Source: Rhizobium sp. 2MFCol3.1
Lineage (GTDB): Bacteria > Pseudomonadota > Alphaproteobacteria > Rhizobiales > Rhizobiaceae
DNA length: 64,000 nt
Assembly (NCBI RefSeq): GCF_000377565.1
Contig: NZ_KB898363.1
Coordinates: 1-64,000 of the forward strand
Reading direction: 5' to 3'
The translations under genes were made by a program, and so were the position numbers. The notes below the pieces were generated by a model, which was given only the letters and a program-made list of their open reading frames with translations, was not told the DNA's origin and searched no databases. This document shows, piece after piece, positions 32,962 to 39,890 of the stretch (the stretch's first letter is position 1; each line of letters opens with the position of its first letter).

Positions 32962-33312
32962 TTACGAGCCTGTTTCGGGCTCTGGCCGCGCCGACGGCTC
33001 TCGCTCGTGCAGCCATCTCCCAAATTCCTGCATTACCTTGATCACGGGGATCAGCCGGTTTCCGTCGTCCGTCAACTGATATTCCACCGTGACCGGTACC
33101 GTTGGGTAGACCGTGCGGCTGATCAGCCCTGCATCCTCCAAGGCTCGCAGATCGAGTGTCAGCATGCGCTGCGAGATACCCGGCAGGCTGCGCCTCAGGG
33201 CGTTAAAGCGCCTTGGTCCATCGAGAAGAAAGTATGCGATCAGGAGCCGCCACCTGCCGCCCAGGAGCCGCATTGCTTCCTCCACTGTACAATTGGTGAC
33301 GCTTTCCTTCAT
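32962..33312 (-). CDS. HxlR-family transcriptional regulator
   Basis: Winged-helix HxlR regulator of 116 residues. Signature: CTVEEAMRLLGGRWRLLIAYFLLDGPRRFNALRRSLPGISQRMLTLDLRALEDAGLISRTVYPTVPVTVEYQLTDDG. The cysteine near residue 8 is where thiol-sensing family members (YodB, HypR) carry their redox cysteine. It is divergent from a glutathione S-transferase gene, which is its likely target and fits an electrophile or oxidant response. Confidence 0.92.
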   Translation of the reverse strand: MKESVTNCTVEEAMRLLGGRWRLLIAYFLLDGPRRFNALRRSLPGISQRMLTLDLRALEDAGLISRTVYPTVPVTVEYQLTDDGNRLIPVIKVMQEFGRWLHEREPSARPEPETGS

Positions 33313-33343
33313 GTGAGGCTCCCCAGTATAAAATATGTACCTA

Positions 33344-33358
33344 CACTACATTATAGTG
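33344..33358. promoter_or_regulatory. Candidate HxlR operator
   Basis: CACTA-CATTA-TAGTG, a perfect 5-bp inverted repeat with 5-bp spacer, lies in the 129-bp A+T-rich gap between the HxlR and GST genes. The spacing resembles known HxlR-family boxes. Confidence 0.5.
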
Positions 33359-33441
33359 CCTTCTTCAAAAAATAGCCCAACCTTTTAGATTGCCGCAGAT
33401 CCGACGCGCTGCGCATCGGTAGGCATCTAAAAGGAATAATC

Positions 33442-34077
33442 ATGAAGCTCTATTACATCCCGGCCGCTTGCTCGCTTGCACCGCACATCGTGCTCAACGA
33501 ACTCGGCATCGATACCGAGCTGGTGCTGGTCGACAGCAAGAAGCACAGCTTCGGGATCAGCGGGAATTTCGAGGAGATCAATCCGCTTGGCTATGTGCCT
33601 GCGCTGGAACTCGACAACGGTACGGTCCTCACGGAAGGGCCTGCCATTGTTCAGTATCTCGCCGATCTGAAGCCGGAGCTCGGGTTGGCACCCGCGAACG
33701 GCACTATTGCGCGCTACAAACTTCAGCAATGGTTGAGCTTCCTGACGTCGGAAATCCACAAAGGGTTCATTCCGCTGCTCTACGCGCGACTGGCCGGCAA
33801 ATATGTCGAGACAGCGAAGCCGAAGCTCGAAGACCGCTACGCCTTCATCGATAAAGAGTTGGCAGGGCGTGACTATCTCGCGGGCGATACGTTCACAGTT
33901 GCCGACGCCTACCTGTTTGCGCTTACCGGTTGGGGGCAAGCGCCATGGCTCACCAGCTACATCCGGGCCGACATTCACTTCGATGGATTGCGTAACCTGC
34001 AGGCCTGGTACGAACGCGTGCGATCCCGCCCTTCGGTTCAGAAGGCGCTTCAGGCCGAAGGGCTAGCGGTGATCTGA
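33442..34077 (+). CDS. Glutathione S-transferase (beta-class-like)
   Basis: GST of 211 residues. The N-terminal thioredoxin-like domain (MKLYYIPAACSLAPHIVLNELGI) carries the beta-class cysteine at residue 10 (AACSLAPH) and the cis-Pro segment GYVPALELDNGTVLTEGPAIVQYLAD that binds the glutathione gamma-glutamyl group. The all-helical C-terminal domain has the conserved RDYLAGDTFTVADAYLFAL motif. Likely role is conjugation or reduction of electrophiles under control of the divergent HxlR gene. Confidence 0.93.
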   Translation: MKLYYIPAACSLAPHIVLNELGIDTELVLVDSKKHSFGISGNFEEINPLGYVPALELDNGTVLTEGPAIVQYLADLKPELGLAPANGTIARYKLQQWLSFLTSEIHKGFIPLLYARLAGKYVETAKPKLEDRYAFIDKELAGRDYLAGDTFTVADAYLFALTGWGQAPWLTSYIRADIHFDGLRNLQAWYERVRSRPSVQKALQAEGLAVI

Positions 34078-34086
34078 ATGGCTGCG

Positions 34087-34124
34087 AAGCCGTTGGAGGT
34101 CAGAGCATCTCCAGCGGCTTTTTT
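34087..34124. terminator. Terminator after the GST gene
   Basis: AAGCCG-T-TGGAG ... CTCCA-G-CGGCTT stem followed by TTTTTTCTT. It overlaps the last codons of the convergent aldo/keto reductase gene. Confidence 0.75.
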
Positions 34125-34963
34125 CTTAATGGTGGCGGGAAGGCGGCGTCGAGGGCGGCGAGGTCCTCGTCGCTGAGGTCGAGCGAGAGGGCGTCGCGGT
34201 TCTCAGTGACGCGGGCCGCATTTGACGTCTTGGGGATGGCGATGACGCCGTAGCGCTCCAGAAGGAAGGCCAGTGCCAACTGAGCGGGCGTCGCCTGGTT
34301 GACCTTGGCGATGCGGATGATCTCGGGGTGGTGGATGATGCGGCCCTGCTCGATCGGCGAATAAGCCATGACGGGAATATTGCGCTTCTGGCACCAGGGC
34401 AGGAGATCGAACTCGATGCCGCGACGGCCGAGATTGTAGAGCGCCTGGTTGGCCGCGACATTGGCGCCTGCGGGAATGCTGAGCAGTTCCTCCATATCCT
34501 CGGTATCGAAATTGGAGACGCCCCATTGGCCGATCTTGCCTTGAGCCTTCAAGGTCTCGAATACCTCGACGGTTTCGGCCAGCGGGTGGTTGCCGCGCCA
34601 GTGCAGGAGGTAGAGATCGATGCGGTCGGTGCCCATGCGCGACAGGCTGTTTTCGCAGGCCTCGATCGTGCCCTTGCGGCTGGCATTCCAGGGATAGACC
34701 TTGCTCACCAGATAGACCTCGTCGCGGCGACCGCGGATCGCTTCGCCGACGATCTTCTCGGCGCCGCCCTCGGCATACATCTCGGCGGTGTCGATCAGCG
34801 TCATGCCGAGGTCGAGGCCGGCGCGCAGGCTCTCGATCTCGCGCGTGGCCTCCGACGCCTTTTCGCCCATGTTCCAAGTGCCTTGGCCAAGCACCGGTAT
34901 CTCTTTGCCGTCGCGCATGGTCAGCGTTGGGATCAGGTCGTCTTGCATGGTCGGCCTCGTCAT
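34100..34963 (-). CDS. Aldo/keto reductase (AKR5/DkgA-like)
   Basis: NADPH-dependent reductase of 287 residues. The tetrad is Asp/Tyr in LIDTAEMYAEGGAE, Lys in VYLVSKVYPWN and His in LYLLHWRGNHPLAE. GQWGVSNFDTEDMEELL and IPKTSNAARVTEN are substrate- and NADPH-site segments. It is shorter than and only distantly related to the other two AKRs in this window. It is divergent from the mazEF pair, separated by 50 bp. Confidence 0.92.
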   Translation of the reverse strand: MTRPTMQDDLIPTLTMRDGKEIPVLGQGTWNMGEKASEATREIESLRAGLDLGMTLIDTAEMYAEGGAEKIVGEAIRGRRDEVYLVSKVYPWNASRKGTIEACENSLSRMGTDRIDLYLLHWRGNHPLAETVEVFETLKAQGKIGQWGVSNFDTEDMEELLSIPAGANVAANQALYNLGRRGIEFDLLPWCQKRNIPVMAYSPIEQGRIIHHPEIIRIAKVNQATPAQLALAFLLERYGVIAIPKTSNAARVTENRDALSLDLSDEDLAALDAAFPPPLRKKPLEML

Positions 34964-34984
34964 GTTGTCGGTGTCTCCGGCAAG

Positions 34985-35003
34985 TGATATACATTGGATA
35001 TCA
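34985..35003. promoter_or_regulatory. Probable mazEF autoregulatory operator
   Basis: TGATAT-ACATTGG-ATATCA, a perfect 6-bp inverted repeat with 7-bp spacer, lies 11 bp before the antitoxin start, where MazE/MazF repressor complexes bind. A further GATATG follows. Confidence 0.6.
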
Positions 35004-35013
35004 AGGGCTAGAT

Positions 35014-35283
35014 ATGACCAAGGTAACGATTTCCAAGTGGGGTAACAGCATCGCGATCCGCCTGCCCAAGGCGGTGACGGACGAACTGCACCTGCGCGCC
35101 GGCGATGTCGTCAACCTCGACGTTCGCGACGGCAAGGCGACGCTGGAAAAGCCGAAGCAGCAGTTGGCGCCTCCACTTGCAGAGATGGTGGCCGAGATGG
35201 ACAGGCTGGGCTGGGAGAACGAGCCGGAAACTGTGGATTGGGGTCGTGATGTCGGTTCCGAGCGCTTCTACGACGATGAGTGA
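35014..35283 (+). CDS. mazE: MazE/PemI-type antitoxin
   Basis: Antitoxin of 89 residues. The N-terminal AbrB/SpoVT (MazE) DNA-binding domain reads TKVTISKWGNSIAIRLPKAVTDELHLRAGDVVNLDV. The acidic C-terminal half (LGWENEPETVDWGRDVGSERFYDDE) is the part that would wrap the toxin. AAGGG is about 8 nt before ATG 35014. Its end overlaps the toxin start by 8 bp (ATGAGTGA), giving coupled translation. Confidence 0.9.
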   Translation: MTKVTISKWGNSIAIRLPKAVTDELHLRAGDVVNLDVRDGKATLEKPKQQLAPPLAEMVAEMDRLGWENEPETVDWGRDVGSERFYDDE

Positions 35284-35635
35284 TGCATCGCCGTTTGCCG
35301 GCGCTCTCTACATGGCCAATCTCGATCCTATCCTCGGCAGCGAGCAAGCTGGAATTCGACCTGTCATCATCCTGTCTGTCGATATGATGAACTTGCGGTC
35401 TCGCCGGGTGATCGTCTGTCCGATCACGAGCAACATGCAGCCATGGATGACCAAGATCGCGTTGCCAGATGGGTTGAAGACGCGGGGGATGGTGTTGGCA
35501 GACCAGATTCGGTCGATCGACAAGGCTGCACGGCTCTTGCGCTTCATCGAGCCGACGCCCGCAAATTTCGTCACACTGGTCAGAAGCTACGTTGGCAGGC
35601 TGCTCGACCTCGACGTGGCCGGTGCTTCCGGCTGA
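35276..35635 (+). CDS. mazF: MazF/PemK-type mRNA interferase toxin
   Basis: Toxin of 119 residues that would cleave RNA at short sequence motifs when freed from the antitoxin. The PemK/MazF core is clear: LYMANLDPILGSEQAGIRPVIILS, VIVCPITSN and LADQIRSIDKAARLLRF, with the conserved Arg (GIRPV) and Thr/Ser (PITS) of the active site. The typical GD(I/V) at the start of strand 1 is replaced by GALYMA, a small deviation. It follows the antitoxin with overlapping frames. Confidence 0.9.
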   Translation: MSDASPFAGALYMANLDPILGSEQAGIRPVIILSVDMMNLRSRRVIVCPITSNMQPWMTKIALPDGLKTRGMVLADQIRSIDKAARLLRFIEPTPANFVTLVRSYVGRLLDLDVAGASG

Positions 35636-35641
35636 CAATCC

Positions 35642-35654
35642 TGTCACCGTGACA
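35642..35654. promoter_or_regulatory. 13-bp palindrome TGTCACCGTGACA
   Basis: Perfect inverted repeat TGTCAC-C-GTGACA directly after the mazF stop codon. It could be an operator for the downstream LysE gene. No downstream T-run makes it a poor terminator. Confidence 0.35.
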
Positions 35655-35675
35655 ATAGGCAGATGGAAACTCCGA

Positions 35676-35700
35676 TTTAGGTCAATTATACTGACCTAAA
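35676..35700. promoter_or_regulatory. 25-bp operator-like palindrome before the LysE-family exporter
   Basis: TTTAGGTCA-ATTATAC-TGACCTAAA, perfect 9-bp arms with a 7-bp A+T-rich centre that contains a -10-like TATACT. A repressor bound here would block the promoter of the gene at 35746. Confidence 0.6.
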
Positions 35701-35745
35701 TTAACAAGGTCCGTGGCGCAGATTGCGGGCCACGGAGGTTACCCA

Positions 35746-36339
35746 ATGCCGCTGGATACGTTTCTGGCACTGCTTCTCTTTGCCTTCACCACATCGATCA
35801 CGCCGGGCCCGAACAACATGATGCTGTTCACCTCGGGCGTGAATTTCGGTTTTCGCCGGACGATCCCGCACATGATCGGCATCGGAGCCGGGTTCTTCTC
35901 GCTGCTGATCGGCGTCGGGTTCGGGCTTGGCGCGGTGCTGCATACGGTGCCGGCGGTCTATACGGCGCTGAAGTTTGCGGGCGGCGCCTATCTGGTTTGG
36001 ATCGCCTGGAAGATCGCGACGTCGCGGTCTCTCAGCGAAGGGAAGGGCGCGGTGAAGCCGATGTCCTTCCTGTCGGCGGCGGCGTTCCAGTGGGTCAATC
36101 CGAAGGCCTGGGTGATGGCAGTGACGGCGATGGCGACCTATACGATCCAGGATATTTACTTCGTCAGCGTCATGATCGTCGGGCTGGCCTTTGCCGCCGT
36201 CAACGTGCCGAGCGTGTCCACCTGGGCGGGCTTCGGTTCGGCGCTGCGCGACTGGCTGTCCGATCCTGTGCGGCTGAAGTGGTTCAACATCACCATGGCG
36301 GTGCTTTTGGTGCTGAGCCTATGGCCGATGCTGAAATAG
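35746..36339 (+). CDS. LysE-family amino-acid exporter
   Basis: Inner-membrane exporter of the LysE/RhtB family, 197 residues and six hydrophobic helices. Signature SITPGPNNMMLFTSGVNFGFRRTIPHMIGIGAG at the N-terminus, then AFQWVNPKAWVMAVTAM in the middle. The likely role is efflux of an amino acid or a toxic analogue; the substrate cannot be read. GGAGG is 7 nt before the ATG. A long palindrome upstream suggests repression by a factor encoded elsewhere. Confidence 0.9.
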   Translation: MPLDTFLALLLFAFTTSITPGPNNMMLFTSGVNFGFRRTIPHMIGIGAGFFSLLIGVGFGLGAVLHTVPAVYTALKFAGGAYLVWIAWKIATSRSLSEGKGAVKPMSFLSAAAFQWVNPKAWVMAVTAMATYTIQDIYFVSVMIVGLAFAAVNVPSVSTWAGFGSALRDWLSDPVRLKWFNITMAVLLVLSLWPMLK

Positions 36340-36417
36340 CCCGATCGCATCGGTCGGGGCTTGGCGTCCGGTGCGCGAGTGCCTAAGGATATCGGGACAC
36401 TGGCGGAGGATAGTCTC

Positions 36418-37074
36418 TTGCACGACGACCACGAACACGACGACCACCATGATCACGATCATGGACACGATCACCACCACGACAACCACTATTCCGACAT
36501 GCAGGCCCGCGTGAAGGCGCTGGAGACGGTGCTGACGGAGAAGGGGCTGATCGATCCCGCGGCGATCGATGCGATCGTCGACACCTACCAGACCAAGGTC
36601 GGGCCGAGGAACGGCGCGCGCGTGGTCGCCAAGGCGTGGAGCGATCCCGATTTCGCCGACTGGTTGAGGCGCGACGCGACGGCCGCGATCGCCAGCCTCG
36701 GCTACACAGGACGGCAAGGCGAGCACATGCGCGCGGTGTTCAATACCGAGGAGACGCACAATCTCGTCGTCTGCACCCTGTGCTCCTGCTATCCATGGTC
36801 GGTGTTGGGGCTGCCGCCCACATGGTACAAGGCGCCGGCCTATCGTTCGCGGGCGGTGATCGATCCGCGCGGGGTGCTCAGCGAATTCGGCGTGACCCTG
36901 CCTGAAGAGCAGAAGATCCGCGTCTGGGATTCGACGGCGGAGTTGCGCTATCTCGTCATTCCGCAGCGGCCCGATGGCACAGAGGGCTTGAGCGAGGAGC
37001 AGCTGGCCGATCTCGTCAGCCGCGATGCGATGATCGGCGCCGGCCTTGCCGCAGCACCCGGAGCAGCGGCATGA
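36418..37074 (+). CDS. nthA: Nitrile hydratase alpha subunit (cobalt type) with His-rich N-terminus
   Basis: Hydrates nitriles to amides. The metal motif CTLCSC (Cys119, Cys122, Cys124) has Thr after the first Cys, as in cobalt enzymes; iron enzymes have Ser. Two of these cysteines are oxidised in mature family members. The TTG at 36418 has GGAGG 8 nt upstream and makes the protein begin directly with a His/Asp tract: 12 histidines in residues 2-24. An in-frame TTG at 36361 lacks a ribosome site. Length is 218 residues. It overlaps nthB by 4 bp. The His tract could bind cobalt or nickel ahead of active-site loading; that is inference. Confidence 0.92.
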   Translation: MHDDHEHDDHHDHDHGHDHHHDNHYSDMQARVKALETVLTEKGLIDPAAIDAIVDTYQTKVGPRNGARVVAKAWSDPDFADWLRRDATAAIASLGYTGRQGEHMRAVFNTEETHNLVVCTLCSCYPWSVLGLPPTWYKAPAYRSRAVIDPRGVLSEFGVTLPEEQKIRVWDSTAELRYLVIPQRPDGTEGLSEEQLADLVSRDAMIGAGLAAAPGAAA

Positions 37075-37736
37075 ACGGGCCGCACGATCTCGGCGGGCAG
37101 ATGGGCTTCGGCGCCGTCGCGCCGGAGAAGGACGAGCCCTATTTCCACGCGGAGTGGGAGAAGCGGGCGCTAGGGCTGACGCTCTCCTGCGGTGCCTTCG
37201 GTGCCTGGAACATCGACGAGAGCCGACACGCGCGCGAAAGCATTCCGCCGGCCAGCTATCTCTCGGCCAGCTATTACGAGATCTGGACGCGGGCGCTGGA
37301 GGTTCTTCTGGAACGCCACGGCTTTACCAGCGCCGAGGAGATCGCAAGCGGCCACAGGCAGTTCGACGGCGCTGCCCCGAAGCGGGTGCTGAAGGCCGAC
37401 ATGGTGGCCGCTGTTCTCGCCAAGGGCGGTCCCTGTGATCGCGCGCTCGATCAGCCAGCGCGGTTTGCCGTCGGCGATCGTGTGAAGACGAGGAATTTCA
37501 ATCCGACGACGCATACGCGGTTGCCGCGCTATGCGCGCGCCAAGGTCGGCGTCGTTGAGGCGGTTCAAGGCTCCTTCGTGTTCCCTGACGATAACGCGCA
37601 TGGCAAGGGTGAGAACCCGCAATGGGTCTACACCGTCGTGTTCGATGGCGGCGAGATCTGGGGCGAGGGGGCTGACCCGTCGCTGACGGTGTCGATCGAT
37701 GCCTGGGAGAGCTATCTGGTGCCGGCTGGTCACTGA
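37071..37736 (+). CDS. nthB: Nitrile hydratase beta subunit
   Basis: Partner of the alpha subunit, 221 residues, supplying the conserved arginines that hydrogen-bond the oxidised cysteines. Family opening MNGPHDLGGQMGFGAV. The central helical region (EKRALGLTLSCGAFGAWNIDESRHARESIP) leads into the C-terminal SH3-like domain (FAVGDRVKTRNFNPTTHTRLPRYARAKVGVVEAVQG...). The last residues, DAWESYLVPAGH, differ from the DAWESYLEPV encoded by a second copy of this 3' end at 38690-38721. The present C-terminus therefore appears to have been supplied by the inserted islet. Confidence 0.92.
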   Translation: MNGPHDLGGQMGFGAVAPEKDEPYFHAEWEKRALGLTLSCGAFGAWNIDESRHARESIPPASYLSASYYEIWTRALEVLLERHGFTSAEEIASGHRQFDGAAPKRVLKADMVAAVLAKGGPCDRALDQPARFAVGDRVKTRNFNPTTHTRLPRYARAKVGVVEAVQGSFVFPDDNAHGKGENPQWVYTVVFDGGEIWGEGADPSLTVSIDAWESYLVPAGH

Positions 37737-37801
37737 CGCAATAGACCCCGCCCGAACGCGATCTATCCTTGTTGGGCGCGGAATCATCGTGCCGAAAGGG
37801 A

Positions 37802-37832
37802 TAGGGGCAAGGGATGGTTCCCTAGCCCCTTT
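37802..37832 (+). terminator. Terminator downstream of nthB, within the islet
   Basis: AGGGGC-AAGGGA-TGGT-TCCCTA-GCCCCT, nearly perfect, followed by TTTGCGTTTT. Read on the plus strand it would stop the nthAB transcript before the accessory gene. Confidence 0.7.
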
Positions 37833-37837
37833 GCGTT

Positions 37838-38287
37838 TTAAACCTTGCCTTGCTTCTTGAGTACGTCGGCAGCATCGAAAGCACCACGCGCACCGGCTTC
37901 GTTTGCACGGAACATAATAACGGTGACGCCAATCTGTGCAGTCGGGGCGTAAACTGGAGTGCTGAATGTTGAGCCGCTATAGCTTCCATAAGCAGTGTTG
38001 CCATACACACTCGCTTGCGCAGTGCCACTTCCGTAGGTGTTCATGCCAACAAAGCGCGATCCTGAGGCGGTCTGCGCTTGTTCAAGGCGGAAGTGCGTGT
38101 AGCCCCGCTTGATAGTTGCTTCAGCTGCCTTCTTCATTGTGATTGCCCCGGCGGCGCTGGTAAAGATTAAGCCGCTTGCCTGTGTATCTAGTCTCACCAT
38201 ATTTGGTGCTAGCGGCATTTCGGAGGTCGTGGCACAGCTTGCCAGCGCTACCGATAGTAGAGTCGCCCCAATAAACTTCAGTTTCAT
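37838..38287 (-). CDS. Islet-borne lipoprotein of unknown function
   Basis: Protein of 149 residues. The signal MKLKFIGATLLSVALASC ends in lipobox LASC (Cys18), so it should be anchored in the envelope. The mature part has an alpha/beta stretch (ITMKKAAEATIKRGYTHFRLEQAQT), a Gly/Ser/Tyr/Thr-rich low-complexity stretch (GSGTAQASVYGNTAYGSYSG), then a strand-rich end. It loosely resembles CC0125/CC1285-type lipoproteins, but I cannot assign a family with confidence. GAGGGG precedes ATG 38287. It is antisense to the nitrile hydratase operon and has lower G+C than the neighbours. Confidence 0.75.
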   Translation of the reverse strand: MKLKFIGATLLSVALASCATTSEMPLAPNMVRLDTQASGLIFTSAAGAITMKKAAEATIKRGYTHFRLEQAQTASGSRFVGMNTYGSGTAQASVYGNTAYGSYSGSTFSTPVYAPTAQIGVTVIMFRANEAGARGAFDAADVLKKQGKV

Positions 38288-38450
38288 AATGCCCCTCAAA
38301 CATGCAGATTCGCAAAACGCGAGGATGTCAGGATGCAACGCCAAGAGATCAGGTCGCAAGGACCGGTTGCAGTGATACAGAGAAAAACTACTAAGGCGCC
38401 CAAGGGCTTGGGCGAGTGAACGTCATTCATCGCGCGGCTATTTCGGTTTT

Positions 38451-38478
38451 TTGACAAGCGTTAGACCGCCGTTATATT
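38451..38478 (+). promoter_or_regulatory. Near-consensus sigma-70 promoter in the islet
   Basis: TTGACA (38451-38456), 16 bp, TATATT (38473-38478). This is the best match to the housekeeping consensus that I noticed in the window. It would start RNA near 38485, facing the small frame at 38507 and, beyond the right repeat, the nitrile hydratase accessory gene. Confidence 0.6.
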
Positions 38479-38506
38479 TGCAAGCATGGTCAGGAAAAGC
38501 ATCAGA

Positions 38507-38650
38507 ATGGGTACTCAGGCACAATCCGCGCGTGGAAATGATGCGGTAAGGTCCACGCTTGCGACTAAGCCCGTCCCGCTCGAACCTAACGCATTTATGG
38601 ATTACCTATTGGAGGAAGACGCTGTCATTCTGGAGCATCTTGCAAAGTGA
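38507..38650 (+). CDS. Small islet protein of 47 residues, unknown
   Basis: Frame of 47 residues, MGTQAQSARG ... FMDYLLEEDAVILEHLAK, starting at ATG 38507 with AGGAAAAG upstream. An in-frame ATG at 38486 would give 54 residues on an almost leaderless RNA. The C-terminal half is an acidic amphipathic helix (DYLLEEDAVILEHLAK) and the N-terminal half is polar and probably disordered. It sits right behind a strong promoter in horizontally acquired DNA, which favours it being real. No family recognised. Confidence 0.5.
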   Translation: MGTQAQSARGNDAVRSTLATKPVPLEPNAFMDYLLEEDAVILEHLAK

Positions 38651-38689
38651 GTGACGAGCCCGTCTGCACCGCCATGTTTTTCCCCACTG

Positions 38690-38721
38690 GATGCCTGGGA
38701 GAGCTATCTTGAGCCAGTGTG
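38690..38721 (+). pseudogene. Displaced 3' end of nthB
   Basis: Reads DAWESYLEPV and stop, the presumed original C-terminus of the nitrile hydratase beta subunit. It is cut off from its gene by the islet. Its stop overlaps the accessory-gene start, as expected for the ancestral operon. Confidence 0.75.
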
Positions 38722-39080
38722 ACACGCGCTCGCCGCTTGCCCAGTCACCGCAGCTGCCACGCTCCCAAGACGGCGAGCCGGTGTTTCCGGAGCCGTGGGC
38801 GGCCGAGGCGTTTGCGATGACGGTGCATCTGCATGAGCGCGGGCTGTTTACGTGGACCGAGTGGGCAGAGGCGTTGTCCGGGGAGTTGCACAAGCCGGGT
38901 CGGGCGGAGGATGGCAGCGATTATTTTGATTGCTGGGTGGCGGCGTTGTCGTCGATCCTCGTCGATCGCGGTGTGGCTGACGCCGAGACGATCATGGGCC
39001 TGCAGCAGAGTTGGCAGCGGGCCGCGGAGGCGACGCCGCATGGGAAGCCTATTGAGCTTGCCAATGATCCTCAGCGCTGA
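38709..39080 (+). CDS. Nitrile hydratase accessory protein (cobalt-type activator)
   Basis: Accessory protein of 123 residues related to the beta-subunit N-domain (p14K/NhlE type). In cobalt nitrile hydratases it carries metal-loaded alpha subunit into the enzyme by subunit swapping. Motifs: DGEPVFPEPWAAEAFAMTVHLHERGLFTWTEWAEALSGEL and YFDCWVAALSSILVDRGV. The TTG at 38709 has GGGAG 8 nt upstream; ATG 38691 would fall inside the repeat. It is now about 970 bp from nthB, behind a terminator, and probably depends on the islet promoter at 38451. Confidence 0.88.
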   Translation: MSQCDTRSPLAQSPQLPRSQDGEPVFPEPWAAEAFAMTVHLHERGLFTWTEWAEALSGELHKPGRAEDGSDYFDCWVAALSSILVDRGVADAETIMGLQQSWQRAAEATPHGKPIELANDPQR

Positions 39081-39107
39081 TGGTGTGTTCGTCTTCCCGT
39101 GGTGATA

Positions 39108-39890
39108 TTACGACGGAAACTGGCGGTAGCATTCCTCGGCGACCTTCCTCAGTTCCTCGCGTGATATCTCACCGGTGACGGCGTAGCCGAGTTCGCCGTC
39201 GATCCAATAGAAAGTCTCGATATTGTCTGATGAGGCGAAGCGGAAGCTGGTCGTCTTGTTCGCCGTGTTGCGGCCGACGAGGACGGTAAGGCGTTCGCCG
39301 GTCTGGTTTTCGTACATGAACATCGCGCCCGGCTTGCCGTCGACTGGCAGCAGACGGCCGCCGACAAGGTGATAGTTGAGGCTCGTGAGATCGGGGACCT
39401 TGAGGTTCGATATAGCGAGGCGTTTGCCGAGCCATGTGGCGAGATGGGCTTCCTCGTTGGCGAAGACTTCGACGGGGTGGCGGACTTCGCTGGCGTAGAT
39501 GAGGAAGGCGTTCTGGGCTTCTTTCGGAAAGGTCTCCTGCGCCGTCAGTTGCAGTTGAGGACGCTCAAAGAGAGCGGGGCCGTAGTGGCCGGCGAGCGTG
39601 CCGGCGGCAAAGACGGCGATGGTTGCGGCGATAGCGGCGAGGCGCTTCGACCAGGGTGAGAGTGCCGGTGGTTTGCCGATCATGTCGGCGTCGCCGGGCC
39701 TGCTCTTTTCGTAGCCTGAGAACATCGCCTTGATGCCGGCGTTTTGCGCCTGCCATTCGGCTATTTGTGCGGCATCGTCGGGGTTGTCGCGCAGCCAGGC
39801 TTCGATGCGCGAACGGTCGGCATCGGCGAGCAGGCCGTCGGTGTAGGCGTGGAGGTCCGCTTCGGTCACGGGTTGGTCGGCGGCGTTCAT
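39108..39890 (-). CDS. Anti-sigma factor, membrane-anchored
   Basis: Protein of 260 residues. The cytoplasmic N-terminal region (EADLHAYTDGLLADADRSRIEAWLRDNPDDAAQIAEWQAQNAGIKAMF) is typical of anti-sigma domains but lacks the zinc-binding HxxxCxxC motif. One membrane helix lies at about 83-101, with a periplasmic domain after it (ERLTVLVGRNTANKTTSFRFASSDNIETFYWIDGELGYAVTG). It overlaps the ECF sigma gene by 4 bp and would hold that sigma factor at the membrane until a signal arrives. Confidence 0.88.
   Translation of the reverse strand: MNAADQPVTEADLHAYTDGLLADADRSRIEAWLRDNPDDAAQIAEWQAQNAGIKAMFSGYEKSRPGDADMIGKPPALSPWSKRLAAIAATIAVFAAGTLAGHYGPALFERPQLQLTAQETFPKEAQNAFLIYASEVRHPVEVFANEEAHLATWLGKRLAISNLKVPDLTSLNYHLVGGRLLPVDGKPGAMFMYENQTGERLTVLVGRNTANKTTSFRFASSDNIETFYWIDGELGYAVTGEISREELRKVAEECYRQFPS

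Larger units (their letters stand above)
37698..38709. mobile_element. Islet of about 1 kb inserted in the nthB 3' end, flanked by a 20-bp direct repeat
   Basis: GATGCCTGGGAGAGCTATCT occurs at 37698-37717 inside nthB and again at 38690-38709, where it continues as the expected nthB C-terminus and overlaps the accessory gene start. The DNA between is visibly lower in G+C than its surroundings. It carries a minus-strand lipoprotein gene and a small plus-strand frame behind a near-consensus promoter. This is the geometry of integration into the 3' end of a gene, with the left end rebuilding the reading frame. No integrase or transposase is inside, so the mechanism is inferred. Confidence 0.7.

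Noticed and set aside
37698..38709. Calling the nthB islet an integrative conjugative element or prophage remnant
   Set aside because: No integrase, relaxase, phage or transposase gene is present; only the direct repeat and composition support mobility.
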